Part shown: piece by piece, positions 1 to 7,673 of the stretch
How positions within the stretch are numbered: position 1 is the stretch's first letter
Layout of the letters: each line of letters begins with the position of its first letter
Translations under genes and position numbers: made by a program
Assembly: GCF_049366555.1 (NCBI RefSeq)
Contig: NZ_JBMMGT010000029.1
Coordinates: forward strand, 1 to 30,742
Length of the DNA: 30,742 nucleotides
Direction: 5' to 3'
DNA from: Avibacterium volantium_A
GTDB taxonomy: Bacteria > Pseudomonadota > Gammaproteobacteria > Enterobacterales > Pasteurellaceae
Notes under the pieces: generated by a model
What the model saw: only the letters and a program-made list of their open reading frames with translations
Told to the model about the DNA's origin: nothing
The model's database searches: none

Positions 1-5
1 AGTCC

Positions 6-212
6 GTGCTGTATTATTTAATGTATAAATACCGTTTTGATGAACAATCTCTCGCCCAAGCCACCGGCTTTTGGCAATGGCAAATAAAACGGCATTTTAA
101 ACCTGAGATTTGGGAAAAACTTTCTCAGAAGAAGTTAGAGAAATATGCAGATGTGTTTGGTGTTGAGATGGAATATTTCAAAAATTTGGTATCATATTCT
201 TCTTTAGAGTAA
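6..212 (+). CDS. Small helix-turn-helix-like protein, possibly 5'-truncated by the window edge
   Basis: The reading frame is open to the left edge, so the true start may lie outside the window. Inside it a GTG at 6 and an ATG at 21 are possible starts. The visible 68 residues (LAQATGFWQWQIKRHF, then LEKYADVFGV) follow the spacing of the second half of an XRE-type helix-turn-helix domain, where a recognition helix is followed by a helix ending in A-x-x-F/L-G-V. That likeness is the only functional clue. The gene lies just upstream of a rhuM-type gene in an AT-rich stretch, so it could be an accessory-region regulator or antitoxin. I do not recognise the specific family. Confidence 0.45.
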   Translation: MLYYLMYKYRFDEQSLAQATGFWQWQIKRHFKPEIWEKLSQKKLEKYADVFGVEMEYFKNLVSYSSLE

Positions 213-399
213 TCTTTGGCTTATTTAACTATTTGATTGGTATAGATTTTATCAGAAACTTTTTCAAACTAATTTGATCAACATTTTAACAGATATAATT
301 GGCTATTGATGTTGTTATATTGTCAATAATTTTAACTAGAATTACGAAATAACAATATAGCGAAGCGTAGATTGATATTCATTAAGAGTGCCACTAAAT

Positions 400-1401
400 A
401 TGAAAGAAAACAGTATTATAATCTATACGACCGAAGACGGTTTATCTCAATTCACCTTACGAGAATTAGGCTCTCAACTTTGGTTAAATCAGTTGGAAAT
501 TGCAGAGCTTTATCAAACTACAAAGCAGAATATCAGTAAACATATTAAAGCTATTTTTGATGAAAATGAATTTGATGAAAATTCAACCGTCAACTTTCAG
601 TTGACAGTTCAAAATGAAGGCGGGCGAGAGATTAAACGCCAAATCGCTTACTATCCTTTACCTTTAATTATTGCCATTGGTTATCGTGTCCGATCAACGC
701 GTGGTACTCAATTTCGCCAATGGGCAACTCGCACCTTGGGCGAATATATCGAAAAAGGGTTTGTGTTAGATGAGGTACGATTAAAAAATCCACCTATTGG
801 TGCTAATCAAGCCAATGATTATTTTGATCTGCTCTTAGAAAAAATCCGAGATATTCGAGCAAGTGAACGCCGAATGTATTTACGGGTGCGTGAAATTTTC
901 ACTTTAGCGGCGGATTATCAACCCTCTTTTAAAGAAACAACTCAATTTTTCCAAAAAATTCAAAATAAACTTCATTTTGCTTGTACTGATAAAACAGCGG
1001 CAGAAATCATTTTTCAACGAGCAAATGCAGAATTACCTAATATGGGATTGACAAATTTTAGCGGCATCAGTGTAGTAAAAAAAGATGTTACAGTAGCTAA
1101 AAATTACCTTAATGAACAAGAAATTACAGCATTAAATCGAATTGTTTCAATGTGGCTAGATTTTGCAGAAGATCAAGCAAGCCGAAAAAAACAGTTTTTC
1201 TTAAAAGATTGGGAAGAACGATTAGATCGTTTTCTTGAATTTAACGATAGAAATGTATTGAGAAATCAAGGTTCAATCAGTAAAAAACAAGCAGACGAAA
1301 AAGCTCTTCTTGAATATGACAAATATGCACAAAAACGCCGTTTAGAAAAAGAAAAATTAGGTGAAATTTATATCAAAGAACTTTTAAATATTAAAAAATG
1401 A
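400..1401 (+). CDS. rhuM: RhuM-family protein
   Basis: The product resembles the RhuM family, first named from a Salmonella pathogenicity island and common in genomic islands, whose biochemical role is not settled. The N-terminal half has the typical layout: a winged-helix-like segment around LWLNQLEIAELYQTTKQNIS, then YYPLPLIIAIGYRVRS and FRQWATRTLGEYIEKGFVLD. The C-terminal half is rich in charged helices (KKQADEKALLEYDKYAQKRR). I start it at ATG 400, because AAGAG sits about 11 bases upstream. The GTG at 388 would add four residues and has no ribosome site. The gene is AT-rich compared with the core genes to its right, which fits horizontal gain. Its TGA overlaps the next start codon by four bases (ATGA at 1398-1401), so the next gene is probably translationally coupled to it. 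Confidence 0.8.
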   Translation: MKENSIIIYTTEDGLSQFTLRELGSQLWLNQLEIAELYQTTKQNISKHIKAIFDENEFDENSTVNFQLTVQNEGGREIKRQIAYYPLPLIIAIGYRVRSTRGTQFRQWATRTLGEYIEKGFVLDEVRLKNPPIGANQANDYFDLLLEKIRDIRASERRMYLRVREIFTLAADYQPSFKETTQFFQKIQNKLHFACTDKTAAEIIFQRANAELPNMGLTNFSGISVVKKDVTVAKNYLNEQEITALNRIVSMWLDFAEDQASRKKQFFLKDWEERLDRFLEFNDRNVLRNQGSISKKQADEKALLEYDKYAQKRRLEKEKLGEIYIKELLNIKK

Positions 1402-2399
1402 ACCATAATTTTGAACATCAACACACCGCCCATTGCGAAAGTGGCGTAATGTCCACTTTACTTAAATCGCAAGGCTTTGATTTTAACGAAGCAATGGTAT
1501 TTGGCTTGGCTTCGGCATTGACCTTTGTTTATATTCCACAAATTAAAATTAGCGGAATGCCGTTAATTTCTTATCGAATGCCGCCGGGGTCAATGCTTAA
1601 AAAAGTGTCAAAAATATTAAAAGGAAAACTTGCGTTAAAACGTTTTCGTTCGCCACAACAAGGGCAACAGGCTTTAGATAACGCCTTGGTGCAAGGAAAG
1701 TTGGTGGGGTTACAAACCTCGGTGTTTTGGTTGCCTTATTTTCCGCCCGAAATGCGTTTTCATTTTAATGCACATAATTTATTAGTTTATGGCAAGCAAG
1801 GCGAAGAATATTTAATTAGCGATCCTGTATTTGAGCAGGTGCAACGCTGTTCGGCACAGGATTTAGAACGTGCCCGTTTTGCCAAAGGGGCGTTAGCAGC
1901 GAAAGGGTTGATGTATTATTGGAAAACCTCGCCAAATTTGACCGCACTTGATTTATCCACAATTTTACGCAAAGCCATTCACAAAAATGCCAAGCAAATG
2001 CTCGCACCACTTTGGTTTGTTGGTGTGCGTGGAATGTACTCTCTCGCAAAACAAATTGAAAAATTTGCCCATAGCAAACAAAGTGAAAAATACAAGAAAT
2101 TATTTCTCGGTCATATCGTGCGAATGCAAGAAGAAATCGGCACGGGCGGCGCGGGGTTTCGTTATATTTATGCGTATTTCCTCGAGCAAGCCGCTGAAAT
2201 TTGCCAAGAACCGAAATACAAACAGGCTTCCCAACAAATGACAGAAATCGGCGATCAATGGCGACAATTTGCCAGCCTTTGTGTGAAGCAATGTCGAGCG
2301 CAAACAACACAAGGCTACCAAGATTTAGCTGAAAGATTACGTCAGATCGCTCAACAAGAGCGTCAATTATGGCAGCAATTAGCTCAGTTCAAAGGATAA
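1398..2399 (+). CDS. BtrH N-terminal/DUF4872-like protein, putative acyltransferase
   Basis: The N-terminus (FEHQHTAHCESGVMSTLLKS, then EAMVFGLASALTFVYIP and a SYRMPPGSM segment) matches the layout of the BtrH N-terminal domain, including the conserved HCE. The remaining part resembles DUF4872, with a helical C-terminus. BtrH of butirosin biosynthesis transfers an acyl group from a carrier protein to an amino group. The acyl carrier protein and ketosynthase encoded downstream make a similar carrier-dependent acyl transfer the best guess here, but substrate and acceptor are unknown. Length is 333 residues. No Shine-Dalgarno sequence precedes the ATG, which overlaps the rhuM stop. An exact USS lies inside the gene at 1941-1949, so it has probably been resident in a USS-using lineage for some time. 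Confidence 0.7.
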   Translation: MNHNFEHQHTAHCESGVMSTLLKSQGFDFNEAMVFGLASALTFVYIPQIKISGMPLISYRMPPGSMLKKVSKILKGKLALKRFRSPQQGQQALDNALVQGKLVGLQTSVFWLPYFPPEMRFHFNAHNLLVYGKQGEEYLISDPVFEQVQRCSAQDLERARFAKGALAAKGLMYYWKTSPNLTALDLSTILRKAIHKNAKQMLAPLWFVGVRGMYSLAKQIEKFAHSKQSEKYKKLFLGHIVRMQEEIGTGGAGFRYIYAYFLEQAAEICQEPKYKQASQQMTEIGDQWRQFASLCVKQCRAQTTQGYQDLAERLRQIAQQERQLWQQLAQFKG

Positions 2400-2406
2400 G
2401 TCTGTG

Positions 2407-3114
2407 ATGTTGCAAATCGAAAATCTTTATCATCGTTATCCACAAAGCCAAGAGTTCGCTTTACAAAACATTCAGCTGGATATTTCTCAAGGACAGGCCA
2501 TCGGTTTGCTCGGTCCTAATGGCGCGGGGAAGACGACATTGATGTCTTTGCTTTGTGGATTACAAGCGGTGCAGCAGGGGCAGATTTATTTTGAAGGCGT
2601 GCCGTTTCACGAATTAAGCAAAAAGCAGCGTCATCAAATTTCTTTAGTGCCACAGGATTTTGCGTTTTATCCTTTATTAACGGTATGGGAAAATTTAAAA
2701 TTTTTCGCCGCACTTTATCATATCAACGATAAAAACTGGCTCACTGAATTATTAGAAAAAGTGGGACTAACTTCTTATAAATCGAGATTGGCAAAACATT
2801 TATCAGGCGGATTAAAACGCCGTTTAAATTTCGCCATTGGTTTAATTAATCGCCCTAAAGTCATTTTTTTAGATGAAATTACGGTTGGCATTGATCCCCA
2901 ATCTCGCCAATTTATTTTAAATTCCGTGGCGGAATTAACTCAGCAAGGCATCACGGTGATTTACACCTCACATTATCTGCAAGAAATCGAACAATTATGC
3001 GATAAATTAGTTTTATTAAATGAAGGAAAATTGATTTATCAAGGTGAAATAAAAGGCATTCTTGCAAAAGGGCAGAGCCTTGAGCATTTTTATTTGGATT
3101 TTTTAGATAACTAA
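2407..3114 (+). CDS. ABC transporter ATP-binding protein
   Basis: This is a complete single-domain ABC ATPase of 235 residues. Walker A is GPNGAGKT (residues 36-43), the Q-loop is in SLVPQDFAFYPLLTVWENL, the signature is LSGGLKRRL, Walker B is VIFLDE, and the switch histidine is in TSHYL. It is of the type that pairs with ABC-2 permeases in exporters. AAGGA at 2392-2396 lies 10 bases before ATG 2407 and 7 before GTG 2404, so either codon could be used. I chose ATG. It begins just after the BtrH-like gene and is presumably co-transcribed with it. Its natural partner is the permease at 3793, but a terminator-like hairpin and an opposite-strand gene now separate the two. Confidence 0.9.
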   Translation: MLQIENLYHRYPQSQEFALQNIQLDISQGQAIGLLGPNGAGKTTLMSLLCGLQAVQQGQIYFEGVPFHELSKKQRHQISLVPQDFAFYPLLTVWENLKFFAALYHINDKNWLTELLEKVGLTSYKSRLAKHLSGGLKRRLNFAIGLINRPKVIFLDEITVGIDPQSRQFILNSVAELTQQGITVIYTSHYLQEIEQLCDKLVLLNEGKLIYQGEIKGILAKGQSLEHFYLDFLDN

Positions 3115-3116
3115 AA

Positions 3117-3134
3117 ACTCGCTAATTAGCGAGT
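3117..3134. terminator. Bidirectional rho-independent terminator-like palindrome
   Basis: ACTCGCTAATTAGCGAGT is a perfect 18-base palindrome three bases after the ATPase stop codon. T-rich sequence follows on the plus strand (CTTTAGTTGTTTT) and TTTTTAG on the minus strand. It can therefore end both the plus-strand BtrH-ATPase transcript and the minus-strand lipoprotein transcript. Confidence 0.7.
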
Positions 3135-3174
3135 CTTTAGTTGTTTTAATTTATTATTGGAAATATATTATGCC

Positions 3175-3627
3175 TTAATATCGTGTCTTCACTCTTTTTA
3201 ATGATGATATGTCTTTCTTACCTTGAGCTTCTGAAACTTCGACTAGCTCAGCTCCAGCGAAACCAATGCCCATTTTTAATTTTTGTCTAACAAAATAGTT
3301 TTTTCCACCTGCCATTGATAACTCTATATGATTTTTACCAAATTGAGAATAAGTAGAAATTTGATGCTTACCTGCTGGAAGGTGCGTATATAAATAAGTT
3401 CCTCGAACTAAAGAACCAATGTCCTCACCATCAATACTAATTGATTTTCTTAATGTCTGTCCTCCGAGATGTTTTTCTCGATAGACATATAAACCTGCTT
3501 GGTCTTTTGGTGGCGCATTAAATTGCTTTGCTTGCGCATCCTGCTCAGAAGTAGTTAGAGGAACTCTTGCACAAGCGGTTAAAAGCAATACAATGATAAA
3601 ACTTACAACTTGAACTAACTTTCGCAT
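3175..3627 (-). CDS. DUF2846-type lipoprotein
   Basis: The 150-residue product starts with a lipoprotein signal: positive MRK, a hydrophobic stretch, and lipobox LTAC with Cys19 as the lipidated residue. The mature part follows the DUF2846 pattern, with GLYVYREKHLGGQ, SISIDGEDIGSLVRGTYLY and HLPAGKHQISTYS. The family is found in proteobacterial envelopes and has no established function. AAGGAT lies just upstream of the ATG. The gene runs opposite to both neighbours and splits an ABC ATPase from its permease. It is AT-rich and may have been inserted there. Outer-membrane or periplasmic anchoring is inferred from the lipobox only. Confidence 0.8.
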   Translation of the reverse strand: MRKLVQVVSFIIVLLLTACARVPLTTSEQDAQAKQFNAPPKDQAGLYVYREKHLGGQTLRKSISIDGEDIGSLVRGTYLYTHLPAGKHQISTYSQFGKNHIELSMAGGKNYFVRQKLKMGIGFAGAELVEVSEAQGKKDISSLKRVKTRY

Positions 3628-3792
3628 AGAAAATCCTTATAAAATATATAAAATAGGTGCGGTCATAGTAGTATAAAAATAATATGACTGCAAATAATTA
3701 TCTTAAAAAAATTATAGTGTTATTAAAAGCTTTACTTTAAACTTGCACTACATCACAAGTTTTTAGGAACTAGAATAGCCCAAACAATTTAT

Positions 3793-5037
3793 ATGATATT
3801 ATCCTCTATATTTAAAGAATTACGCCTATTAAGCCGTGATCTACACGGTGTGGCAGTGTTATTTGTTATGCCAATTTTATTTATGCTGATTATGTCGGCA
3901 GCGTTAAGCAGTGAAAAGGAATTAGGTAATCGTGGTGAAATTTTGCTACTAGGCACGCCAAATGATCCCCTAAACGAAGGATTTTTTAATGCACTGCAAC
4001 AAGAAGAATTACAGGTAAAACAAGGGAATATTGCTCAATTAGAGGCTTATCAGCAAGATTTGCAACAAGAAAAATTTGCTTTGATTGTTGTTAATCCAAA
4101 TCAAGATAAAAATGCCCTAAAAGAAGAACAGCCTTTGCAACTTTGGCTTAACCCCAGCGTGGATCGTGCGTGGTTGCTTGGGGTGAAAGGTATCTTGCAG
4201 AAACATTATAGCCAGCAACGGCTTGAGCGTTATTCGAAAGATAATCATATTGTGTTGAAAAATAATCAACGCAATCCGATGAAACAAATTCAGAAAGAAG
4301 TCAATCAAGCATTAGATAAAAAATTCAATGAAATCAATACTTATTTAGCACAAGAACGTTGGCAGGAAATTTATCTTAATCGTCAAGGGGAAACGGTTAG
4401 TCAGCCTAATGCGGTGCAACATAGTGTGCCTGCGTGGTTAATTTTTGGTATGTTCTTTATTATGATCCCCCTTTCTAACGTAATGGCGATGGAACGACAA
4501 ACCAACACGCTCACTCGTCTGCGCTTGGCAAGAGCCTCAAGTTTGCAACTGATTTTGGCAAAATTAGTGCCATATTTTTTTATCAATCAATGCCAATTTA
4601 TTGGAATGATCGCCCTAGGCTATTGGGTGCTACCCATGCTTGCTATGCCCGCTTTTAGCTTAAATGGTGAATGGTGGCATTACGCGGTGCTGTCAGCGGC
4701 GGTAAGCCTTTCTGCGTTAGGTTACGGCTTATTAATTAGTGTGATTGCACGCACCACAGAACAAGCCGTGGTGCTAGGTGGTGGTGGCATTATCATTATG
4801 GCAGCCATTGGTGGGATTATGGTGCCAACTTATGTAATGCCTGAGATTATGCAAAAAATCGCCCAATTTTCACCAATGGGGTGGGCATTAACGGCATTTC
4901 AGCAGCTATTATTAAATCAGGCTACCTTAATGCAAATTCAGCCTGAACTTTGGCTTTTAACAGGGTTTGGTGCAGCAATGCTATTGATTGCCGTGCTGGT
5001 TTACGCCCATCAACTCAAAACACAAGCGAGATTTTAA
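3793..5037 (+). CDS. ABC-2 type transporter permease
   Basis: The 414-residue membrane protein has the ABC-2 exporter layout: a cytoplasmic N-terminus with one transmembrane helix (about residues 20-38, VLFVMPILFMLIMSAAL), a large polar domain to about residue 210, then about five helices. These include WLIFGMFFIMIPLSNVMAM, a glycine-rich VVLGGGGIIIMAAIGGIMV, and a final helix near the C-terminus. It should pair with the ATPase at 2407. The substrate cannot be read from sequence, but the coupled carrier protein and ketosynthase genes suggest the product of that pathway. No clear Shine-Dalgarno sequence precedes the ATG, and I found no well-spaced promoter in the 165 bases upstream. The stop overlaps the next start (TAATG). 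Confidence 0.85.
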   Translation: MILSSIFKELRLLSRDLHGVAVLFVMPILFMLIMSAALSSEKELGNRGEILLLGTPNDPLNEGFFNALQQEELQVKQGNIAQLEAYQQDLQQEKFALIVVNPNQDKNALKEEQPLQLWLNPSVDRAWLLGVKGILQKHYSQQRLERYSKDNHIVLKNNQRNPMKQIQKEVNQALDKKFNEINTYLAQERWQEIYLNRQGETVSQPNAVQHSVPAWLIFGMFFIMIPLSNVMAMERQTNTLTRLRLARASSLQLILAKLVPYFFINQCQFIGMIALGYWVLPMLAMPAFSLNGEWWHYAVLSAAVSLSALGYGLLISVIARTTEQAVVLGGGGIIIMAAIGGIMVPTYVMPEIMQKIAQFSPMGWALTAFQQLLLNQATLMQIQPELWLLTGFGAAMLLIAVLVYAHQLKTQARF

Positions 5038-5321
5038 TGAGCTATATTTTTACTCTCAGCCAACCAGAGTTAGAACAACAACTGAAAAACTTGATCGTGC
5101 AAGAAAGCGACAAAATGGACATCGATCCCAGCACAATTAGCGATGATGAGCCGTTATTTGGTGAACAAAGCCGTATCCAGTTAGATTCTTTAGATGCCCT
5201 GCAAATTGTAGTGGCATTACAAGCCCATTTTAAAGTGAGATTAAATGGTGATCGAATGGTGCGTAAGCATATGATGAATATTCGTGATTTAGCTAGCTTT
5301 ATCCGTAATCAACATTCTTAA
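5037..5321 (+). CDS. Acyl carrier protein (phosphopantetheine-binding)
   Basis: This 94-residue protein has the acyl carrier fold signature LDSLDALQIVVAL, with Ser51 in the DSLD motif as the expected 4'-phosphopantetheine site. The acidic segment STISDDEPLFGEQS before it and RDLASFI near the end are also typical. It is clearly a pathway-specific carrier, lying between an exporter permease and a ketosynthase. The ATG at 5037 shares its A with the permease stop codon, so translation is probably coupled. It would hold the growing or transferred acyl group for the ketosynthase at 5324 and, by inference, for the BtrH-like transferase at 1398. No phosphopantetheinyl transferase is encoded in this window. 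Confidence 0.88.
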   Translation: MSYIFTLSQPELEQQLKNLIVQESDKMDIDPSTISDDEPLFGEQSRIQLDSLDALQIVVALQAHFKVRLNGDRMVRKHMMNIRDLASFIRNQHS

Positions 5322-5323
5322 CA

Positions 5324-6382
5324 ATGCAAAAAGTTTATATCACCGCTGTCAGCCAACAAAATGCACAAACTGCCAAACTCAGTCCTTGGCAGCAATCTTC
5401 AATGCTTGGGCAAACGCAGGATTTCCCCTATTTTCGCGCTTTTGAACAACCATTGCTGAATTTCGATCAGCTCTGCACTTATTTAGAACAGCATATTGAC
5501 AACCTATTAACGCAACGGGATTGGCAAGCTGATGGACTGCACAATACCCCCATTCTTTTAGGCTCAACGGCGTATTTAATGAGTGATTGCGAATTTCGTT
5601 GGCAAAACAATCAACCTTTACCGCAAGAATACAGCCTCGCGGTGATCGCGGAACGGCTAAAAGTACGCTATCAAACACAGGTTTTCAGCTTTGCCACGTC
5701 TTGCACTTCATCTGCACAGGCAATGGGCTATGCTTATCAAATGATTGCTCAAGAGCAATGTGAACGAGCTTTGGTTCTCGGCTTTGAAATGTTTAACCGC
5801 TTAACCTTTGAACATTTCAACGCAATGCTCTTGCTGGCGGAAGATTTGCCCTATCAGCCTTTTGTGCAAAGTAACGGCATTATTTTAGGGGAAGGCATTG
5901 CTTGCGTGGCATTGGAAAATCAACCAAATCCAGAGAAAAAGCTAGAAATTTCTGCTATCACCACCATTACGGATCACCATAATCTCACCAATAGCTCCGC
6001 AGACGCATTTGCTCAACTGATCGGAAATTGTTTGCATAAGGCAGGATTACAAGCTCACCAACTGGCTGGCATTAAAGTTCACGCTGTGGGCGGAAACAGC
6101 GATGAAATGGAAATGGCATTTTTACAACAGCAATTTCCGACCATTCCTTGCTTGTTGGCAAAACCTCACCTTGGACATAGTTTAGGTGCAAGTGGGGCAA
6201 TGGAAACCGCGTGGCTTTGGCAACAATTACAACAAGAGAGCGCAGGTTGCCTGTTCATCACGCCACAAGGCGCAATAGAAAAGCAGTCGCAACCGCTTTC
6301 CGCAGGCTATTATTTGAATTACTTTTTAGGTTTTGGTGGCAGCAATATTGCTTGGATTCTTCACTGGCAAGAGAACACGTAA
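5324..6382 (+). CDS. Beta-ketoacyl synthase (KS), pathway-specific
   Basis: The protein is a thiolase-fold ketosynthase with a complete catalytic set: nucleophile Cys127 in ATSCTSS, His253 in KVHAVGGNSDEME, and Lys280/His285 in AKPHLGHSLGASG. The C-terminal glycine loop is LGFGGSN (335-341). At 352 residues it is shorter than the roughly 410 usual for FabF, mainly in the N-terminal half. The motifs differ from FabB/FabF wording (for example TSCTSS rather than the common TACSSS), so it belongs with specialised ketosynthases rather than primary fatty acid synthesis. It lies two bases after the carrier protein gene and five before a second ketosynthase-like gene, forming a tight operon. Chain type and length cannot be predicted from the sequence alone. 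Confidence 0.88.
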   Translation: MQKVYITAVSQQNAQTAKLSPWQQSSMLGQTQDFPYFRAFEQPLLNFDQLCTYLEQHIDNLLTQRDWQADGLHNTPILLGSTAYLMSDCEFRWQNNQPLPQEYSLAVIAERLKVRYQTQVFSFATSCTSSAQAMGYAYQMIAQEQCERALVLGFEMFNRLTFEHFNAMLLLAEDLPYQPFVQSNGIILGEGIACVALENQPNPEKKLEISAITTITDHHNLTNSSADAFAQLIGNCLHKAGLQAHQLAGIKVHAVGGNSDEMEMAFLQQQFPTIPCLLAKPHLGHSLGASGAMETAWLWQQLQQESAGCLFITPQGAIEKQSQPLSAGYYLNYFLGFGGSNIAWILHWQENT

Positions 6383-6387
6383 TTAAA

Positions 6388-7032
6388 ATGAAATCAAACA
6401 TTTATCTCCAACAGCAAAGCCAATTTATCACTCAAGGGCAAAGTGAGGCAGAGATACGCCAGCAGCTTAAAGCCTTTGGCGTGGACGCTCGCCGTTTAAG
6501 CCGCTTTACTCAGCTCTGCTTGCTTGGTGCATTACCACTGAAGCCCTATATTACGCCAAATACAGCCATTTACTTGGCTTCCCCCTTTAATTCACCAAGT
6601 AAATTCAACAAATTATTCCACCAGTTAATGGAACAAGATTTGCCTAGTCCGTTGGATTTTATGGCAAATCTCAATAACGCCACAGTTTTTCAGCTGGCGC
6701 AGCTGTTGCAAACCACAGGCAATAGTATTTTCTTGATCACTTCACCAGAAGATAACGCACAGCCATTACAACTGGCACAAACAGAATTGAAAAATGGTAC
6801 AACGGAGCAAGTATTGTTAGGCTGGGGATTTGAATCGCCCACTGATACAGAATGGGAAGGAAGCTGCTGGTGGTTGCTCAGCAATGCCGCAGAAGAAAAT
6901 ACGCTAACAACAAGTGCGGTGCAAAATTCGCCAAATTTTTCTACCGCACTTTCTTTTTCCTCTATATCTGCGCAGCTCCCTGCTGAGCATTATTTGCAAT
7001 TTGGGTTAGATATAGGAAATTTATCAGATTAA
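6388..7032 (+). CDS. Ketosynthase-like protein without visible active-site Cys
   Basis: The first 110 residues follow the pattern of the ketoacyl-synthase-like family PF13723: an RRLSRFTQLCLLGAL helix, TAIYLASPFNSPSKFNKLF, and SPLDFMANLNNATVFQLAQLL in place of the usual SPtxFxxSVhNa. No Cys lies in a ketosynthase active-site context, and the later His motifs are absent. At 214 residues it is about half a normal ketosynthase. Similar short proteins accompany ketosynthases in aryl-polyene-like clusters, where they may act as accessory or chain-length partners. That role is an inference here. The last 70 residues are polar and not recognised. Two exact USS in inverted orientation lie inside the gene (6912-6920 and 6943-6951). 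It ends convergently with pdxH, the stop codons overlapping. Confidence 0.65.
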   Translation: MKSNIYLQQQSQFITQGQSEAEIRQQLKAFGVDARRLSRFTQLCLLGALPLKPYITPNTAIYLASPFNSPSKFNKLFHQLMEQDLPSPLDFMANLNNATVFQLAQLLQTTGNSIFLITSPEDNAQPLQLAQTELKNGTTEQVLLGWGFESPTDTEWEGSCWWLLSNAAEENTLTTSAVQNSPNFSTALSFSSISAQLPAEHYLQFGLDIGNLSD

Positions 7033-7664
7033 GGCGATAGGCGATCTTTTTGCCAGTGCTGTTCATCAGTGCGTAAATAGCGAATCCTATCGTGTAAACG
7101 GCTTGGGCGACCTTGCCAAAACTCGACCATTTCTGGCAATAGGATATAGCCGCCCCAATGAGGTGGGCGCGGCACAGTAAGCGGATATTTAATCGCAAAC
7201 ATTACGGCTTTACTCAGTAAAACAGCTTTACTTGAAAGCACTGCACTTTGTTCGCTCGCCCAAGCGCCAAGTTGGCTTTGATAGGGGCGGCTGGCAAAAT
7301 ATGCGTCAGAATCGCTGGCAGGAAGTTGTTCAACCACACCTTCAATGCGGATTTGGCGCTCTAATTCTGGCCAGAAGAAGGTAAGGGCGGCAAAGGGCTG
7401 ATGAGTGAGCGCTTGCCCTTTACGGCTGAGGTAGTTAGTAAAGAAAATAAAACCTTGTTCGGTGGTTTGCTTTAATAACACTATTCTGCTGCTTGGTTTG
7501 CCATTTTTTTCCACTGTTGCTAAATTCATTGCAGTGGGTTCATTTACCTGTGCTTGTATTGCTTCTTGCAGCCATTGTTCAAACAACGTCATTGGCTCAT
7601 CAGGGCAATGGGCTTTCGATAAATTCTGTTGGCTATATTCTTGGCGAATATCTTGTAAATTCAT
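7029..7664 (-). CDS. pdxH: Pyridoxamine 5'-phosphate oxidase
   Basis: PdxH uses FMN and oxygen to oxidise pyridoxine or pyridoxamine 5'-phosphate to pyridoxal 5'-phosphate in the cytoplasm. The sequence shows the family throughout: MNLATVEKNGKPSSRIVLLK (substrate and FMN region), FFTNYLSRKGQAL, FFWPELERQIRIEG, and the C-terminal PHWGGYILLPEMVEFWQG and RLHDRIRY with the conserved final Pro. Length is about 211 residues, close to the usual 218. A GTG-ATG pair begins the frame. AAGGAG sits five bases before the ATG and only two before the GTG, so I start at ATG 7664. It is the last gene of a mobB-exporter-pdxH run on the minus strand. Confidence 0.95.
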   Translation of the reverse strand: MNLQDIRQEYSQQNLSKAHCPDEPMTLFEQWLQEAIQAQVNEPTAMNLATVEKNGKPSSRIVLLKQTTEQGFIFFTNYLSRKGQALTHQPFAALTFFWPELERQIRIEGVVEQLPASDSDAYFASRPYQSQLGAWASEQSAVLSSKAVLLSKAVMFAIKYPLTVPRPPHWGGYILLPEMVEFWQGRPSRLHDRIRYLRTDEQHWQKDRLSP

Positions 7665-7673
7665 CACGCCTCC

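Noticed and set aside
1816..2310. 164-codon minus-strand frame opposite the BtrH-like gene
   Set aside because: It is antisense to a well-supported gene, with low-complexity composition and no known motif.
3731..3776. Promoter for the permease from TTGCAC and TAGAAT
   Set aside because: The elements are 22 bases apart, too long for a normal sigma-70 promoter.
5379..5678. 99-codon minus-strand frame opposite the ketosynthase gene
   Set aside because: It lies fully antisense to a gene with intact catalytic motifs and shows no family features.
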